This document shows positions 53,311 to 61,439 of a stretch of DNA of 64,000 bases, piece after piece. Both the position numbers and the translations under genes were made by a program. Each line of letters opens with the position of its first letter. The first letter of the stretch is position 1. The DNA is from Arcticimaribacter sp965277835 (GTDB lineage: Bacteria > Bacteroidota > Bacteroidia > Flavobacteriales > Flavobacteriaceae). The notes under the pieces were generated by a model, which had not been told where the DNA came from, did no database searches, and saw nothing but the letters and a program-made list of their open reading frames with translations. Location: the NCBI GenBank assembly GCA_965277835.1, contig OZ255841.1, forward strand, positions 930,001 to 994,000, read 5' to 3'.

Positions 53311-53820
53311 ATGATATACAAATTCAGAATTATTTTAGACACCGAAGAGGATGTTATCCGTGATATTGAAATTGAAGCCTCTGCAACATTAGAGGATTTT
53401 CACTATGCCATTGCTCAATCTTTTGGGTTCGAAGGCAGGGAAATGGCTTCTTTTTATAAAACAAACGACTCGTGGGAACAAGGAGAAGAAATTCCTCTAA
53501 TTGATATGGATGAAAACATTGACCCTATGGGGCAAACAAAAGTTGAAGACATTTTTAATGCAGATAATCATCAGTTAATCTATGTCTATGATTTTTTAGC
53601 CCTCTGGACTTTTTTTGTAGAGCTAATGGAAGTAGGAGAAAAAGAATTATCGACACTATACCCAAACCTTCTTTTTGCACAAGGAGAAACGCCAGAAGAA
53701 GCTCCAGAAAAAACGTTTATTCCCGAAGACAATAACTCAGATTCTTACACCCAAGAAAACCACGATTTAAACGATGAAGGCAGTGATATTGATGAATATA
53801 ATGATGAGGATTTTTATTAA
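53311..53820 (+). CDS. PRiA4-ORF3-like acidic protein
   Basis: It has 169 residues. The N-terminal 110 or so match the pattern of the plasmid pRiA4b ORF-3-like fold (YKFRIILDTEEDVIRDIEIEASATLEDFHYAI, in parts; EVGEKELSTLYPNLLFAQGETPEEAP). The last 40 residues are strongly acidic and low in complexity (EDNNSD to DEYNDEDFY). The function is unknown. It starts four bases after ctaA and is probably in the same transcript. The fold name comes from a plasmid and IS-associated gene but is common in chromosomes, so it does not show a mobile element. Confidence 0.75.
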   Translation: MIYKFRIILDTEEDVIRDIEIEASATLEDFHYAIAQSFGFEGREMASFYKTNDSWEQGEEIPLIDMDENIDPMGQTKVEDIFNADNHQLIYVYDFLALWTFFVELMEVGEKELSTLYPNLLFAQGETPEEAPEKTFIPEDNNSDSYTQENHDLNDEGSDIDEYNDEDFY

Positions 53821-54140
53821 AACTAGTACTTCAAATAGTATGTGTAAATTACATTGAACTTAGATTAAGAAACAACAAAATGGAAAAGGAATAAAATTTT
53901 ACACTCTATACTCTGCTGAGAATAAAAAGAATAAGTTCATACGAACTATGCCAAAAGAATTTAAATAATAATGAAAAGCAATCTCTATAATAAAATTCAA
54001 CGTAAACAGATTCTTGAGGAAAAACTTAAAAAAGAATCAGGGTTGGTTAAATCAAATTCAATTTCTGTGCTTAAAAGCTTCGAGAAAATTGATTACGTCA
54101 ATTAGACAAAAAAATGCGATTTTACACCAAACTTGTGATA
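53821..54140 (+). other. Gene-poor stretch with coding-like relics
   Basis: This 320-base interval has no established gene. An open tail at about 53870-53967 reads KGIKFYTLYSAENKKNKFIR and then MPKEFK before its stop, but a stop lies just upstream and there is no start. Three bases later a 44-codon ORF (53971-54105) begins. The composition looks coding rather than intergenic, so this may be the remains of one or two small genes. Confidence 0.4.
53971..54105 (+). CDS. Possible small ORF, unknown
   Basis: A 44-residue frame from ATG to TAG, starting MKSNLYNKIQRKQILEEKL, lysine-rich and predicted to be mostly helical. No family is recognised. It could be a real short gene or a fragment of a decayed one. 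There is no -7 box directly upstream. Confidence 0.3.
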   Translation: MKSNLYNKIQRKQILEEKLKKESGLVKSNSISVLKSFEKIDYVN

Positions 54141-55214
54141 TTATGATTTGTGCTTAATCAAGTTTGTCATATTAAGTTTTTCATAATTTCTACGCACATA
54201 CGCAAAAGACGCTTTCATTACTTCTCCCATACTCCTGCTTTTTTTAAATGCAATATCTTTTGTAAATCTGTAAATCTCTGAAGAGAGTTTTGCCAAATTC
54301 TCTGGCTTAGTTACCGTGTCTAAAGTCATTATCTCAAGAAGAATATCTAACCTATCGCCTGAGCTTAAAATGCGTTTAGCCAAAATAGAACGTTCCTCAA
54401 TTTTATATTGAACAATAGAATCTGGTGATAATTTATCCTTGATAACAGCAATCATCGGAAAATTCTCTTTAAAAAATTGTGGTCTATACACCATAAAATT
54501 TCCTTCGAAACACTGCTGGTCAAAATCAATTGCTCTAACTTTATAAATCACCTGGTCAAAATCGTGAGTTGGAATAATAACATAGTTATATGCACGCATA
54601 TCTCCAAGTAAACGTATCATACTTCGCTCATTAAACTTAACATATTCTTTAGCTATCTGGGCTTGTTCAGAGGGCGAACACTTATCTAAGTATTTATCAA
54701 TAAAAACATCCCCTGGTATCCCCGATATATGCTCTTCGATTAAAGTAGAATCGTTTATAAGAAAATTAAGATTATAGGGCGAAAGCATATGCTCAAACTC
54801 CAAGCCGTAAACCCGAGAAGCATCTGTCTTTTTTACATAGAAATACGTGAAGTTATCATTAAGGATATTTCGCACCTTAATTCTAAAAGGTTTAGAGTTC
54901 CCAAAAGTACAATAATCAATCGCATCTATATTCAAATAAGGCATTGTAGATTCGTTCCCATCAGAATGTAATAGTGCATAAGCCTTCTTTAAATTATAAT
55001 CTATCTCCTTACGCTCACTATCGGTATAATAAACTCTAATCCACAATGTGTCCACCTCATTTTTGTCATAAACTACTATAGAACCCGAAAATCGAAGAAG
55101 GTCTTCGTAATACACAGGAGTATAAACCCATCTATTATATTTTTTTAGATAATCGCTAAGTTCTTCAATAATAGGATAAAAAGGTTTCTTTTTCGAAATC
55201 AGTTTCTTTTCCAT
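54141..55214 (-). CDS. Uncharacterised protein with kinase-like catalytic motifs
   Basis: I do not recognise a named family. The frame can be read from 55391, but that start lies inside uvrB. I use the ATG at 55214, which has a -7 box 15 bases upstream. It has 357 residues and no signal peptide. Residues LLGDMRAYN (D205, N210) and AIDFD (D230) resemble the catalytic loop and DFG-like Asp of kinase-fold phosphotransferases. YFYVKKT near residue 127 could give the nucleotide-binding lysine and EEHISGIPGD near 160 the hinge. The C-terminus is helical and basic. It is divergent from uvrB. The kinase role is inference. Confidence 0.75.
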   Translation of the reverse strand: MEKKLISKKKPFYPIIEELSDYLKKYNRWVYTPVYYEDLLRFSGSIVVYDKNEVDTLWIRVYYTDSERKEIDYNLKKAYALLHSDGNESTMPYLNIDAIDYCTFGNSKPFRIKVRNILNDNFTYFYVKKTDASRVYGLEFEHMLSPYNLNFLINDSTLIEEHISGIPGDVFIDKYLDKCSPSEQAQIAKEYVKFNERSMIRLLGDMRAYNYVIIPTHDFDQVIYKVRAIDFDQQCFEGNFMVYRPQFFKENFPMIAVIKDKLSPDSIVQYKIEERSILAKRILSSGDRLDILLEIMTLDTVTKPENLAKLSSEIYRFTKDIAFKKSRSMGEVMKASFAYVRRNYEKLNMTNLIKHKS

Positions 55215-55228
55215 AGAGATAATTTTAT

Positions 55229-55236
55229 CAAAGATA
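55229..55236 (-). promoter_or_regulatory. -7 promoter element of the kinase-like gene
   Basis: TATCTTTG on the minus strand matches TAnnTTTG and supports the translation start at 55214, with a leader of about ten bases or less. Confidence 0.5.
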
Positions 55237-55336
55237 ACAACTTCGTGCAATTGACTTTTATTAAAAAAATGATAGTTAAAAGGGTGTCTTCTTATTCGTC
55301 TTAAATGTTTAATTTTAAAGGCTAGAATATATTTAT

Positions 55337-57325
55337 ATGTCTTTAAATCTAGTTTCAGTATTCTCACCAACAGGAGACCAACCAGACGCAATTAACCAGC
55401 TTGTTGAAGGTTTTTCTGAAGGAGAGAAATATATGGTACTTCAGGGGGTTACTGGTTCAGGAAAAACGTTTACGGTTGCCAATGTAATTCAGCAACTAGA
55501 CCGCCCTACCCTAGTATTGGCACATAACAAAACCTTGGCGGCGCAATTATATTCAGAGTTTAAACAGTTCTTCCCAAATAATGCTGTTGAGTATTTTGTG
55601 TCGTACTACGACTATTACCAACCCGAAGCCTATATGCCCGTTACTGGGACTTATATCGAAAAAGACTTATCTATAAATGACGAAATTGAAAAGCTACGCC
55701 TTAGTACTACCTCCTCCCTATTATCGGGCAGAAGGGATGTCATTGTTGTGGCATCTGTCTCTTGCTTATATGGAATAGGGAATCCTGTTGAATTTAAAAA
55801 AAATGTGATTGATATAAAGTCCGGTCAAATTATTTCTAGGACTAAGTTTTTACACCAACTTGTTCAGAGCTTATATTCGCGAACCACAGCAGATTTTCAA
55901 CGCGGAAACTTTAGGGTTAAAGGAGATGTTATAGATGTTTATCCCAGTTATACGGATATAGGTTTTAGGATTCATTTTTTTGGAGATGAAATTGAAGAAA
56001 TTGAAGGTTTTGACCCTATTACAAATCAGCGTACAGAAAAATATGAGCAACTACATATTTACCCTGCAAATATTTTTGTGACTTCGCCAGACACGTTGCA
56101 GAATGCTATTCACAAAATACAAGATGATTTAGTTAAACGAATTGATTTTTTTAAAGACACTGGAAAGCACTTAGAAGCAAAACGCCTTGAAGAACGCACA
56201 AATTTTGACTTAGAAATGATTCGCGAACTTGGATACTGTTCGGGAATTGAAAATTATTCTCGATACCTTGATGGCAGAGACCCTGGTACGCGCCCATTTT
56301 GTTTATTAGATTATTTCCCTGATGATTATTTAATGGTAATTGATGAAAGCCATGTAACGGTTTCACAAGTTCATGCTATGTACGGAGGCGATCGTAGCCG
56401 AAAAGAAAATTTAGTTGAATACGGATTTAGACTACCCGCAGCAATAGATAATCGCCCTTTAAAGTTCGAAGAGTTTGAGGGCTTGCAAAAGCAAGTACTC
56501 TATGTAAGTGCAACCCCTGCAGATTATGAATTAAAAAAAACTGAAGGGATTTTTGTTGAACAAATTATTAGACCTACGGGACTATTAGACCCTAATATTG
56601 AAGTACGCCCAAGCGAAAATCAAGTTGATGATTTGATTGAAGAAATTCATAAACGAACCGAAAAAGACGAGCGTACTTTAGTTACAACGCTAACTAAACG
56701 TATGGCCGAAGAGCTTGCCAAATATATGAGTCGAATTCAAATTCGGTGCCGTTACATTCATAGTGATGTAGATACTTTGGAACGTGTCGAAATTATGCAA
56801 GATTTACGAAAAGGAATCTTTGATGTGCTTATCGGAGTTAATCTACTAAGAGAGGGTTTAGACTTACCTGAAGTGTCTCTTGTTGCAATTTTAGATGCCG
56901 ATAAAGAAGGGTTTTTACGATCCACACGCTCGCTAACACAAACTGTAGGTCGAGCAGCAAGAAATATAAATGGTCTTGCAATTTTTTATGCTGATAAAGT
57001 TACTCAAAGTATGCAACGAACGATAGACCAAACAAACTATCGTAGAGATAAACAAATGGAGTATAACAGGGTAAATAATAAAGTCCCTACTGCATTAAAT
57101 AAATCTTTGGACATTGCTCTATCTAAAAATTCTATTGCCACATACGCCTCGGAAAAAGAAACCAAAAAAGCGGCAGAAGAAGCCACGCGCTATTTAACAA
57201 AACCCCAAATAGAGAAACGAATAAAAGACACACGAAAACAAATGGAAGCCGCAGCAAAAGAATTAAATTTTATAGAAGCTGCAAGCCTTCGTGATGAGAT
57301 TGAAAGACTCAAAGAACAACTATAA
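55337..57325 (+). CDS. uvrB: UvrABC system protein B
   Basis: DNA damage-verification helicase of nucleotide excision repair. It has 662 residues: Walker A GVTGSGKTFTVAN near residue 38, the beta-hairpin region YYDYYQPEAYMPVTGTYIEKD, DESH motif LMVIDESHVT, helicase motif VI QTVGRAARN near residue 535, and a C-terminal UVR domain (AAKELNFIEAASLRDEIERL). A TATATTTA sequence just before the ATG is a near match to a -7 box. Confidence 0.97.
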   Translation: MSLNLVSVFSPTGDQPDAINQLVEGFSEGEKYMVLQGVTGSGKTFTVANVIQQLDRPTLVLAHNKTLAAQLYSEFKQFFPNNAVEYFVSYYDYYQPEAYMPVTGTYIEKDLSINDEIEKLRLSTTSSLLSGRRDVIVVASVSCLYGIGNPVEFKKNVIDIKSGQIISRTKFLHQLVQSLYSRTTADFQRGNFRVKGDVIDVYPSYTDIGFRIHFFGDEIEEIEGFDPITNQRTEKYEQLHIYPANIFVTSPDTLQNAIHKIQDDLVKRIDFFKDTGKHLEAKRLEERTNFDLEMIRELGYCSGIENYSRYLDGRDPGTRPFCLLDYFPDDYLMVIDESHVTVSQVHAMYGGDRSRKENLVEYGFRLPAAIDNRPLKFEEFEGLQKQVLYVSATPADYELKKTEGIFVEQIIRPTGLLDPNIEVRPSENQVDDLIEEIHKRTEKDERTLVTTLTKRMAEELAKYMSRIQIRCRYIHSDVDTLERVEIMQDLRKGIFDVLIGVNLLREGLDLPEVSLVAILDADKEGFLRSTRSLTQTVGRAARNINGLAIFYADKVTQSMQRTIDQTNYRRDKQMEYNRVNNKVPTALNKSLDIALSKNSIATYASEKETKKAAEEATRYLTKPQIEKRIKDTRKQMEAAAKELNFIEAASLRDEIERLKEQL

Positions 57326-57385
57326 TTTTACTTTTAATATGAGCCTGTTAAACTATTTTATCTGCTCTCCAAAACTTTTAACCTT

Positions 57386-57958
57386 GTGAATTTAATATTA
57401 GAAATTATATCTGTCGGGTTAAGTCTAATTTTTCTGATTTTACTAATAAAAGAAAATATAAACTGTTGGTTTTTTGGCATCCTAGGGTCATTGGTTAGTA
57501 TATCCTTATTTTATAATATAGGGCTTTACGCAGAGTCTATCTTATATATTTATTATGTAATAATTGGTTTCTACGGTTATTATATTTGGAAAAATGGGCG
57601 TAACAATAATAATCGGTTTACTATTGAAAAAATACCGCTTAGAAAACACATCCTACTTATTCTGGTGGGTATTTTTACTGCTCTAGGTTTAGCCTATCTG
57701 CTGAGTACCTATACCGATGCCAGCAGCCCTTATTTAGATGCTTTTACAACTATATTTAGTTTTATTGCCAGTTATTTAGAGGCTAAAAAAATACTCCGCT
57801 CTTGGCACTACTGGATTTTAATCAATGGAGTAACCCTAGCACTCTACTTCAATAAAGGATTATTTATTTATTTTGGTTTAACGCTTATTTACTTCGCAAT
57901 TTCTTTCTATGGCTTACGCACATGGAAACGAAAGTTTGTAAATACCAATTCAATATAA
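57386..57958 (+). CDS. pnuC: Nicotinamide riboside transporter PnuC
   Basis: Inner-membrane transporter for NAD precursors. It has 190 residues and about seven hydrophobic segments, with the family pattern NCWFFGILGSLVSISLF near residue 27 and YYIWKNGR in a loop. It starts with GTG at 57386; no ATG is suitably placed. The next gene begins five bases after its stop. Confidence 0.9.
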   Translation: MNLILEIISVGLSLIFLILLIKENINCWFFGILGSLVSISLFYNIGLYAESILYIYYVIIGFYGYYIWKNGRNNNNRFTIEKIPLRKHILLILVGIFTALGLAYLLSTYTDASSPYLDAFTTIFSFIASYLEAKKILRSWHYWILINGVTLALYFNKGLFIYFGLTLIYFAISFYGLRTWKRKFVNTNSI

Positions 57959-57963
57959 AAGTG

Positions 57964-58416
57964 ATGGAACTAACAACAGAGATTAAAGACTATATAAATA
58001 GAAGCGTTCTGTGTTGGCTTGCAACAGTATCGCCCGAAAATAAACCAAATGTTTCGCCGAAAGAAATTTTTAACTATTATGGCGTTGACAAAATAATTGT
58101 GGCTAATATCGCCTCGCCTCAAACCGTGCAGAATATTAAACAGAATAAAAATGTATGTGTAAGTTTTATAGATATTCTAGTACAAAAAGGGTTTCAAGTA
58201 AAAGGGAACGCAAGAATCGTTGAAAAAACAGATCTCGAGTTTTCGGAAATGGAAAAAATTTTAACTAAAATGACAGGCGGAGATTTTCCTTTTGCAACTA
58301 TAACAGAAATTACCTTAGAAAAAGTTAAGCCAATTATTGCGCCTAACTATATTCTGCATCCAGAAACAACAGAGACAACACAGGTTGAAAATGCAAAAAA
58401 AGCCTATGGTCTTTAA
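57964..58416 (+). CDS. Pyridoxamine 5'-phosphate oxidase-family flavin-binding protein
   Basis: Split-barrel flavin-binding fold, often an FMN-dependent oxidoreductase of unknown substrate. The longest frame starts inside pnuC; the ATG at 57964 gives 150 residues beginning MELTTEIKDYINRSVLCWLATV, the usual family start. SPENKPNVSPKEIF and NVCVSFIDILVQKGFQVKGNA match the fold. It is likely cotranscribed with pnuC. A weak hairpin at 58434-58449 sits between it and the convergent peptidase gene. Confidence 0.82.
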   Translation: MELTTEIKDYINRSVLCWLATVSPENKPNVSPKEIFNYYGVDKIIVANIASPQTVQNIKQNKNVCVSFIDILVQKGFQVKGNARIVEKTDLEFSEMEKILTKMTGGDFPFATITEITLEKVKPIIAPNYILHPETTETTQVENAKKAYGL

Positions 58417-58433
58417 CCGTCAATTAAATTAGT

Positions 58434-58449
58434 AAAAACGAACGTTTTT
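58434..58449. terminator. Possible weak bidirectional terminator
   Basis: AAAAACG followed by AA and CGTTTTT forms a short hairpin with T runs on both strands, located between two convergent genes. The stem is short and mostly A-T. Confidence 0.3.
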
Positions 58450-58457
58450 ATTGCCAT

Positions 58458-59945
58458 CTAATACTTAGCTGCCTTACCATTTGCCGAAGAGTTTTTAATA
58501 AAAACTCGAATATCCTCATTCGCCTTAATTAAATCTTCACGGCGCAAGTACATCATGTGACCAGAACGGTAGCCTTCAAAATAAAACCTGTCTTTCATTT
58601 TACCACTTGGGTCAACTTGCCATTGTGTATATTTTGCGTTAAAATATGTTGTGGCACCGTCATAATACCCCGACTGAGTTAATACTTTTAAATATGGGTT
58701 TTGTGCCATCGCTTGTCTCAAGTTTTCGCGCGTATTATCTTTTTCGTTGTTCCAAGGATGTACAGGACCAAACATATTATATTTTACATCGGTTTCAAAT
58801 TTTAATTCTTTACGCAAATAATGGTTAATCGCAGGCGTAAACGAGTGCAACCAAGACGTTAACTCAGAACTATAATCGGGTCTTATTCCTGACTCTTTCT
58901 TATCAATTCCCGTATAACGAGAATCTAACCTTCCAATGGTTTTGCCTTCGTGTCTAAGAAGTTCTTTCCAAAAAAATGAATTAGGTACATCTAAGTTATG
59001 TTGCATAATTACCTTAGAGTCAATTCCAGAGAAGAATTCCATTTTCGATGCAATTTTTTGTTTGTCTTCATTACTTAAAAACCCGCCTTTAGCCAACGCA
59101 GGAATAAGTTCGTCTATTGCAAATTCCTCTGCTTGGGGCAATACTTCTAATAAATCTAAGTTTTGAAGTTCATCTGGGAGTTGTTTATGGTACCATGCTG
59201 CTGCAGTATAATAAGGTAAATTCAGTGCAGAAGAAACAGGACCGCCCACACGCAACACTTTATAATCGGCTGGAGAAACCATAATTACCCCATTCAAATA
59301 CATCCACTGTCTGTTTTGCAGTTCCAAAGAAAGTCCCATTACACGCGTACCTCCATAGCTTTCGCCGATAATATATTTTGGAGACTCCCAACGTTGCTTT
59401 CTATTAACAAACGTATTCATCCATTCTGCCAAATATTTAATGTCTTCGTTAATTCCAAAGAACGTTTTTCTGTCTTCCTTTTCTCCTTCATATTCTATAA
59501 TTCGCGAATACCCCGTGTTAACAGGGTTGATAAATACAATGTCAGCTACATCCAAAATAGAATACGGATTACTTTGAAACCCATAAGGTTGAACTGGGTA
59601 ACCCTCATCATCGATTTTTAATACCTTAGGGCCTGTGTACGCAACGTGCATCCAAACCGAAGCAGAACCAGGTCCGCCGTTAAACGAAAATACAATAGGA
59701 CGCTGTGCTACACTTCTTCCATTTGTTCTTTTATAATAAGTATAAAATAAAGTTGCAATAGGTTTTCCATCTTTATCCCATACAGGTTGGGTACCAGTCT
59801 CGGCATTATAATTAATTGTTTGCCCTTTAATTTTTGTACTATGTGTTGTTTTGACTATTGTGTCGATAGGTATTTGTCGCTCTTGCGCTTGACAAGGAAT
59901 AGCAAAAAACAAAAGTGTAAAAAAAGATAGTAATAAAGTTCTCAT
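58458..59945 (-). CDS. Exported serine carboxypeptidase (peptidase family S10)
   Basis: Alpha/beta-hydrolase carboxypeptidase acting in the periplasm or outside. It has 495 residues and a signal peptide ending IPCQAQ near residue 21. The oxyanion region FSFNGGPGSASVWMH is near residue 88, the nucleophile motif GESYGG near residue 195, and the Asp and His of the triad are likely in GYYDGATTYF and RSGHMMYL near the C-terminus. The C-terminus is short with no T9SS sorting domain visible. It stands alone on its strand downstream of hsp20. Confidence 0.92.
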   Translation of the reverse strand: MRTLLLSFFTLLFFAIPCQAQERQIPIDTIVKTTHSTKIKGQTINYNAETGTQPVWDKDGKPIATLFYTYYKRTNGRSVAQRPIVFSFNGGPGSASVWMHVAYTGPKVLKIDDEGYPVQPYGFQSNPYSILDVADIVFINPVNTGYSRIIEYEGEKEDRKTFFGINEDIKYLAEWMNTFVNRKQRWESPKYIIGESYGGTRVMGLSLELQNRQWMYLNGVIMVSPADYKVLRVGGPVSSALNLPYYTAAAWYHKQLPDELQNLDLLEVLPQAEEFAIDELIPALAKGGFLSNEDKQKIASKMEFFSGIDSKVIMQHNLDVPNSFFWKELLRHEGKTIGRLDSRYTGIDKKESGIRPDYSSELTSWLHSFTPAINHYLRKELKFETDVKYNMFGPVHPWNNEKDNTRENLRQAMAQNPYLKVLTQSGYYDGATTYFNAKYTQWQVDPSGKMKDRFYFEGYRSGHMMYLRREDLIKANEDIRVFIKNSSANGKAAKY

Positions 59946-60008
59946 GGGTTTTGGGTTTATTGTATCCTCTAAAATTAATTAAATTTATTTAATAAACCCT
60001 TTTAAACA

Positions 60009-60034
60009 GAAACAGCTCCCTTAGGAGCTGTTTC
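60009..60034 (-). terminator. Terminator hairpin after hsp20
   Basis: GAAACAGCTCC, a four-base loop and its perfect complement lie 23 bases past the hsp20 stop. The T tract downstream on the minus strand is interrupted, so termination may be imperfect. Confidence 0.6.
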
Positions 60035-60056
60035 ATAAACAAAAGCAAAATTAATT

Positions 60057-60485
60057 TTATTTCACAGAAATAAGCTTTTTAGGTTGCGGTAAACTCTCTT
60101 TCTTCTTAGGAAGTGTAAGAGTTAAAATGCCCTCATTGTATTTTGCTTCAATTTTTTGCGTTTCGACATTTTCGGGTAACGCAAAAGTTCTTTTAAAAGA
60201 ATTATAATCAAATTCTTTTCTGTAATAAAAGTCGGTCTTGGTTTTAACATCGACTTTAGAGTCTTCGCTTTTCTCTAAACCAACAGTTAATAAATCATCG
60301 TCGATTTCTATTTTAAAATCGGACTTACTAAGACCTGGCACAGCAAATTGTAATACAAATTGCAAATCTTCTTCAAAAATATTTACCGAAGGTTGGTGGT
60401 TTGTATTTTGAAGATTTAAACCATTATCAGCTAATTGGTCTAAAAACGAAGGGATAAACGGAAAATTTCTTTTTACTAAATTCAT
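60057..60485 (-). CDS. Small heat shock protein (Hsp20/alpha-crystallin family)
   Basis: ATP-independent holdase chaperone. It has 142 residues. The alpha-crystallin domain spans about residues 32-130 (PSVNIFEEDLQFVLQFAVPGL, in parts), with the family AKYNEGILTLTLPKKKE motif and a short C-terminal tail containing PKKLISVK. Direct repeats at 60547-60595, 60-110 bases upstream of the start, are candidate regulatory sites. Confidence 0.95.
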   Translation of the reverse strand: MNLVKRNFPFIPSFLDQLADNGLNLQNTNHQPSVNIFEEDLQFVLQFAVPGLSKSDFKIEIDDDLLTVGLEKSEDSKVDVKTKTDFYYRKEFDYNSFKRTFALPENVETQKIEAKYNEGILTLTLPKKKESLPQPKKLISVK

Positions 60486-60546
60486 AACATATAATTTTTA
60501 AAGGTTAATACTGCACTTATCATTTCAAATAAAATGCCAGTATTAC

Positions 60547-60595
60547 ATTAATGTCATTATGTCTTATTAGAAGATAAAATTAATGACAATATGTC
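60547..60595. repeat. Pair of 17-base direct repeats upstream of hsp20
   Basis: ATTAATGTCATTATGTC (60547-60563) and ATTAATGACAATATGTC (60579-60595) agree at 15 of 17 positions and are spaced 32 bases start to start, about three helical turns. The second copy contains the perfect inverted repeat GACA-ATA-TGTC. The arrangement fits a regulator binding the same helix face twice. The regulator is unknown. Confidence 0.6.
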
Positions 60596-60683
60596 GTTTT
60601 AGTGATTTTGCTAATTGTAATAACGCCTAGCCGAGTAGAGCAATAATCTTAGAAGGCTCCCCTATTTTATGGCTCCTTACCTA

Positions 60684-61238
60684 TTATCTAATAGGGTAAA
60701 AATTTTCAATAGTTTTATATTCTATTTTCCCTTCTTTTTTAGACAATAAGTATGTACCGCCCCATACTATTTCGGGATAATACAATAATTGCTTAGTCAT
60801 ATCTCTTATTACAAGTGGTGCTTTTGTGTCTGGTAATGACATCATTTCAATAGCCTTGCTGACAGAAAACCATTGAGCATCTGTTTTGTTTTCTGGCACT
60901 TTTAATTTTCCATCAATAACATTAGAATAATAGTGCTGTCTAAATTGAGAAATCGGTTTATAATCCGTCATAAACATAAAAATCCCTGCTATTTTAGGAC
61001 TAGAAATTTTTAATCCAAATTCGGAAGCCAAGCGCATCAGTCCATCGCTAATTGTTGTTTTAGAATTGTGCCTTAGTGCAGGGGTCATCCAACCAAAATC
61101 ATTTTTCTCCAATAATACTTCACCTTTTGAGTTATAAATTATCAGTCTTTGAATTGTATAACTGTCATTTCCAGTTTCTTGAGCAATCATTTTTATCCCA
61201 GTAAATAAGATAAATGATATCAATACTATTTTTTTCAT
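60684..61238 (-). CDS. Exported Nudix-fold-like protein with degenerate Nudix box
   Basis: The longest frame starts at 61289; I use the ATG at 61238 because a signal peptide begins there (KKIVLISFILFTGIKMIAQ). It has 184 residues. The order of elements (RLIIYNSKGEVLLEKNDFGW, TPALRHNSK, a helix LMRLASEFGLKI, IAGIF, then AQWFSVSKAIEM) follows a Nudix hydrolase. The catalytic box GX5EX7REUXEEXGU is not conserved: the helix near residues 68-76 keeps only one of its usual glutamates. It may be an inactive, exported Nudix-fold protein. It stands alone between hsp20 and sucC. Confidence 0.65.
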   Translation of the reverse strand: MKKIVLISFILFTGIKMIAQETGNDSYTIQRLIIYNSKGEVLLEKNDFGWMTPALRHNSKTTISDGLMRLASEFGLKISSPKIAGIFMFMTDYKPISQFRQHYYSNVIDGKLKVPENKTDAQWFSVSKAIEMMSLPDTKAPLVIRDMTKQLLYYPEIVWGGTYLLSKKEGKIEYKTIENFYPIR

Positions 61239-61439
61239 AAAACGTATATTTAATTTTTGGCTTTGTAAGATTTCGATTAAATAATTCAATGGAATAATAT
61301 AGTAAATATTTTCAATTCAATGAAAACATACTCTCCCTATCGAAAAAATCTCATACTTGAAAATAAAATAGCCTTTCCTAAGCTATTAACAGCAATATCC
61401 CAAGACATCTTTTGGGGTTATACGCTTTAGACGTTACGT

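Noticed and set aside
53311..53820. Mobile-element gene, because the fold is named after plasmid pRiA4b and IS1096
   Set aside because: No transposase, terminal inverted repeats or target duplications are nearby, and the gene is tightly packed behind ctaA.
60600..60683. tRNA-like fragment (the CCTAGCCGAGTAGAGC stretch)
   Set aside because: No acceptor stem, anticodon arm or T-loop can be assembled around it.
61390..61425. Terminator hairpin after sucC (CCCAA/TTGGG)
   Set aside because: The stem is only five pairs and no T run follows on the minus strand.
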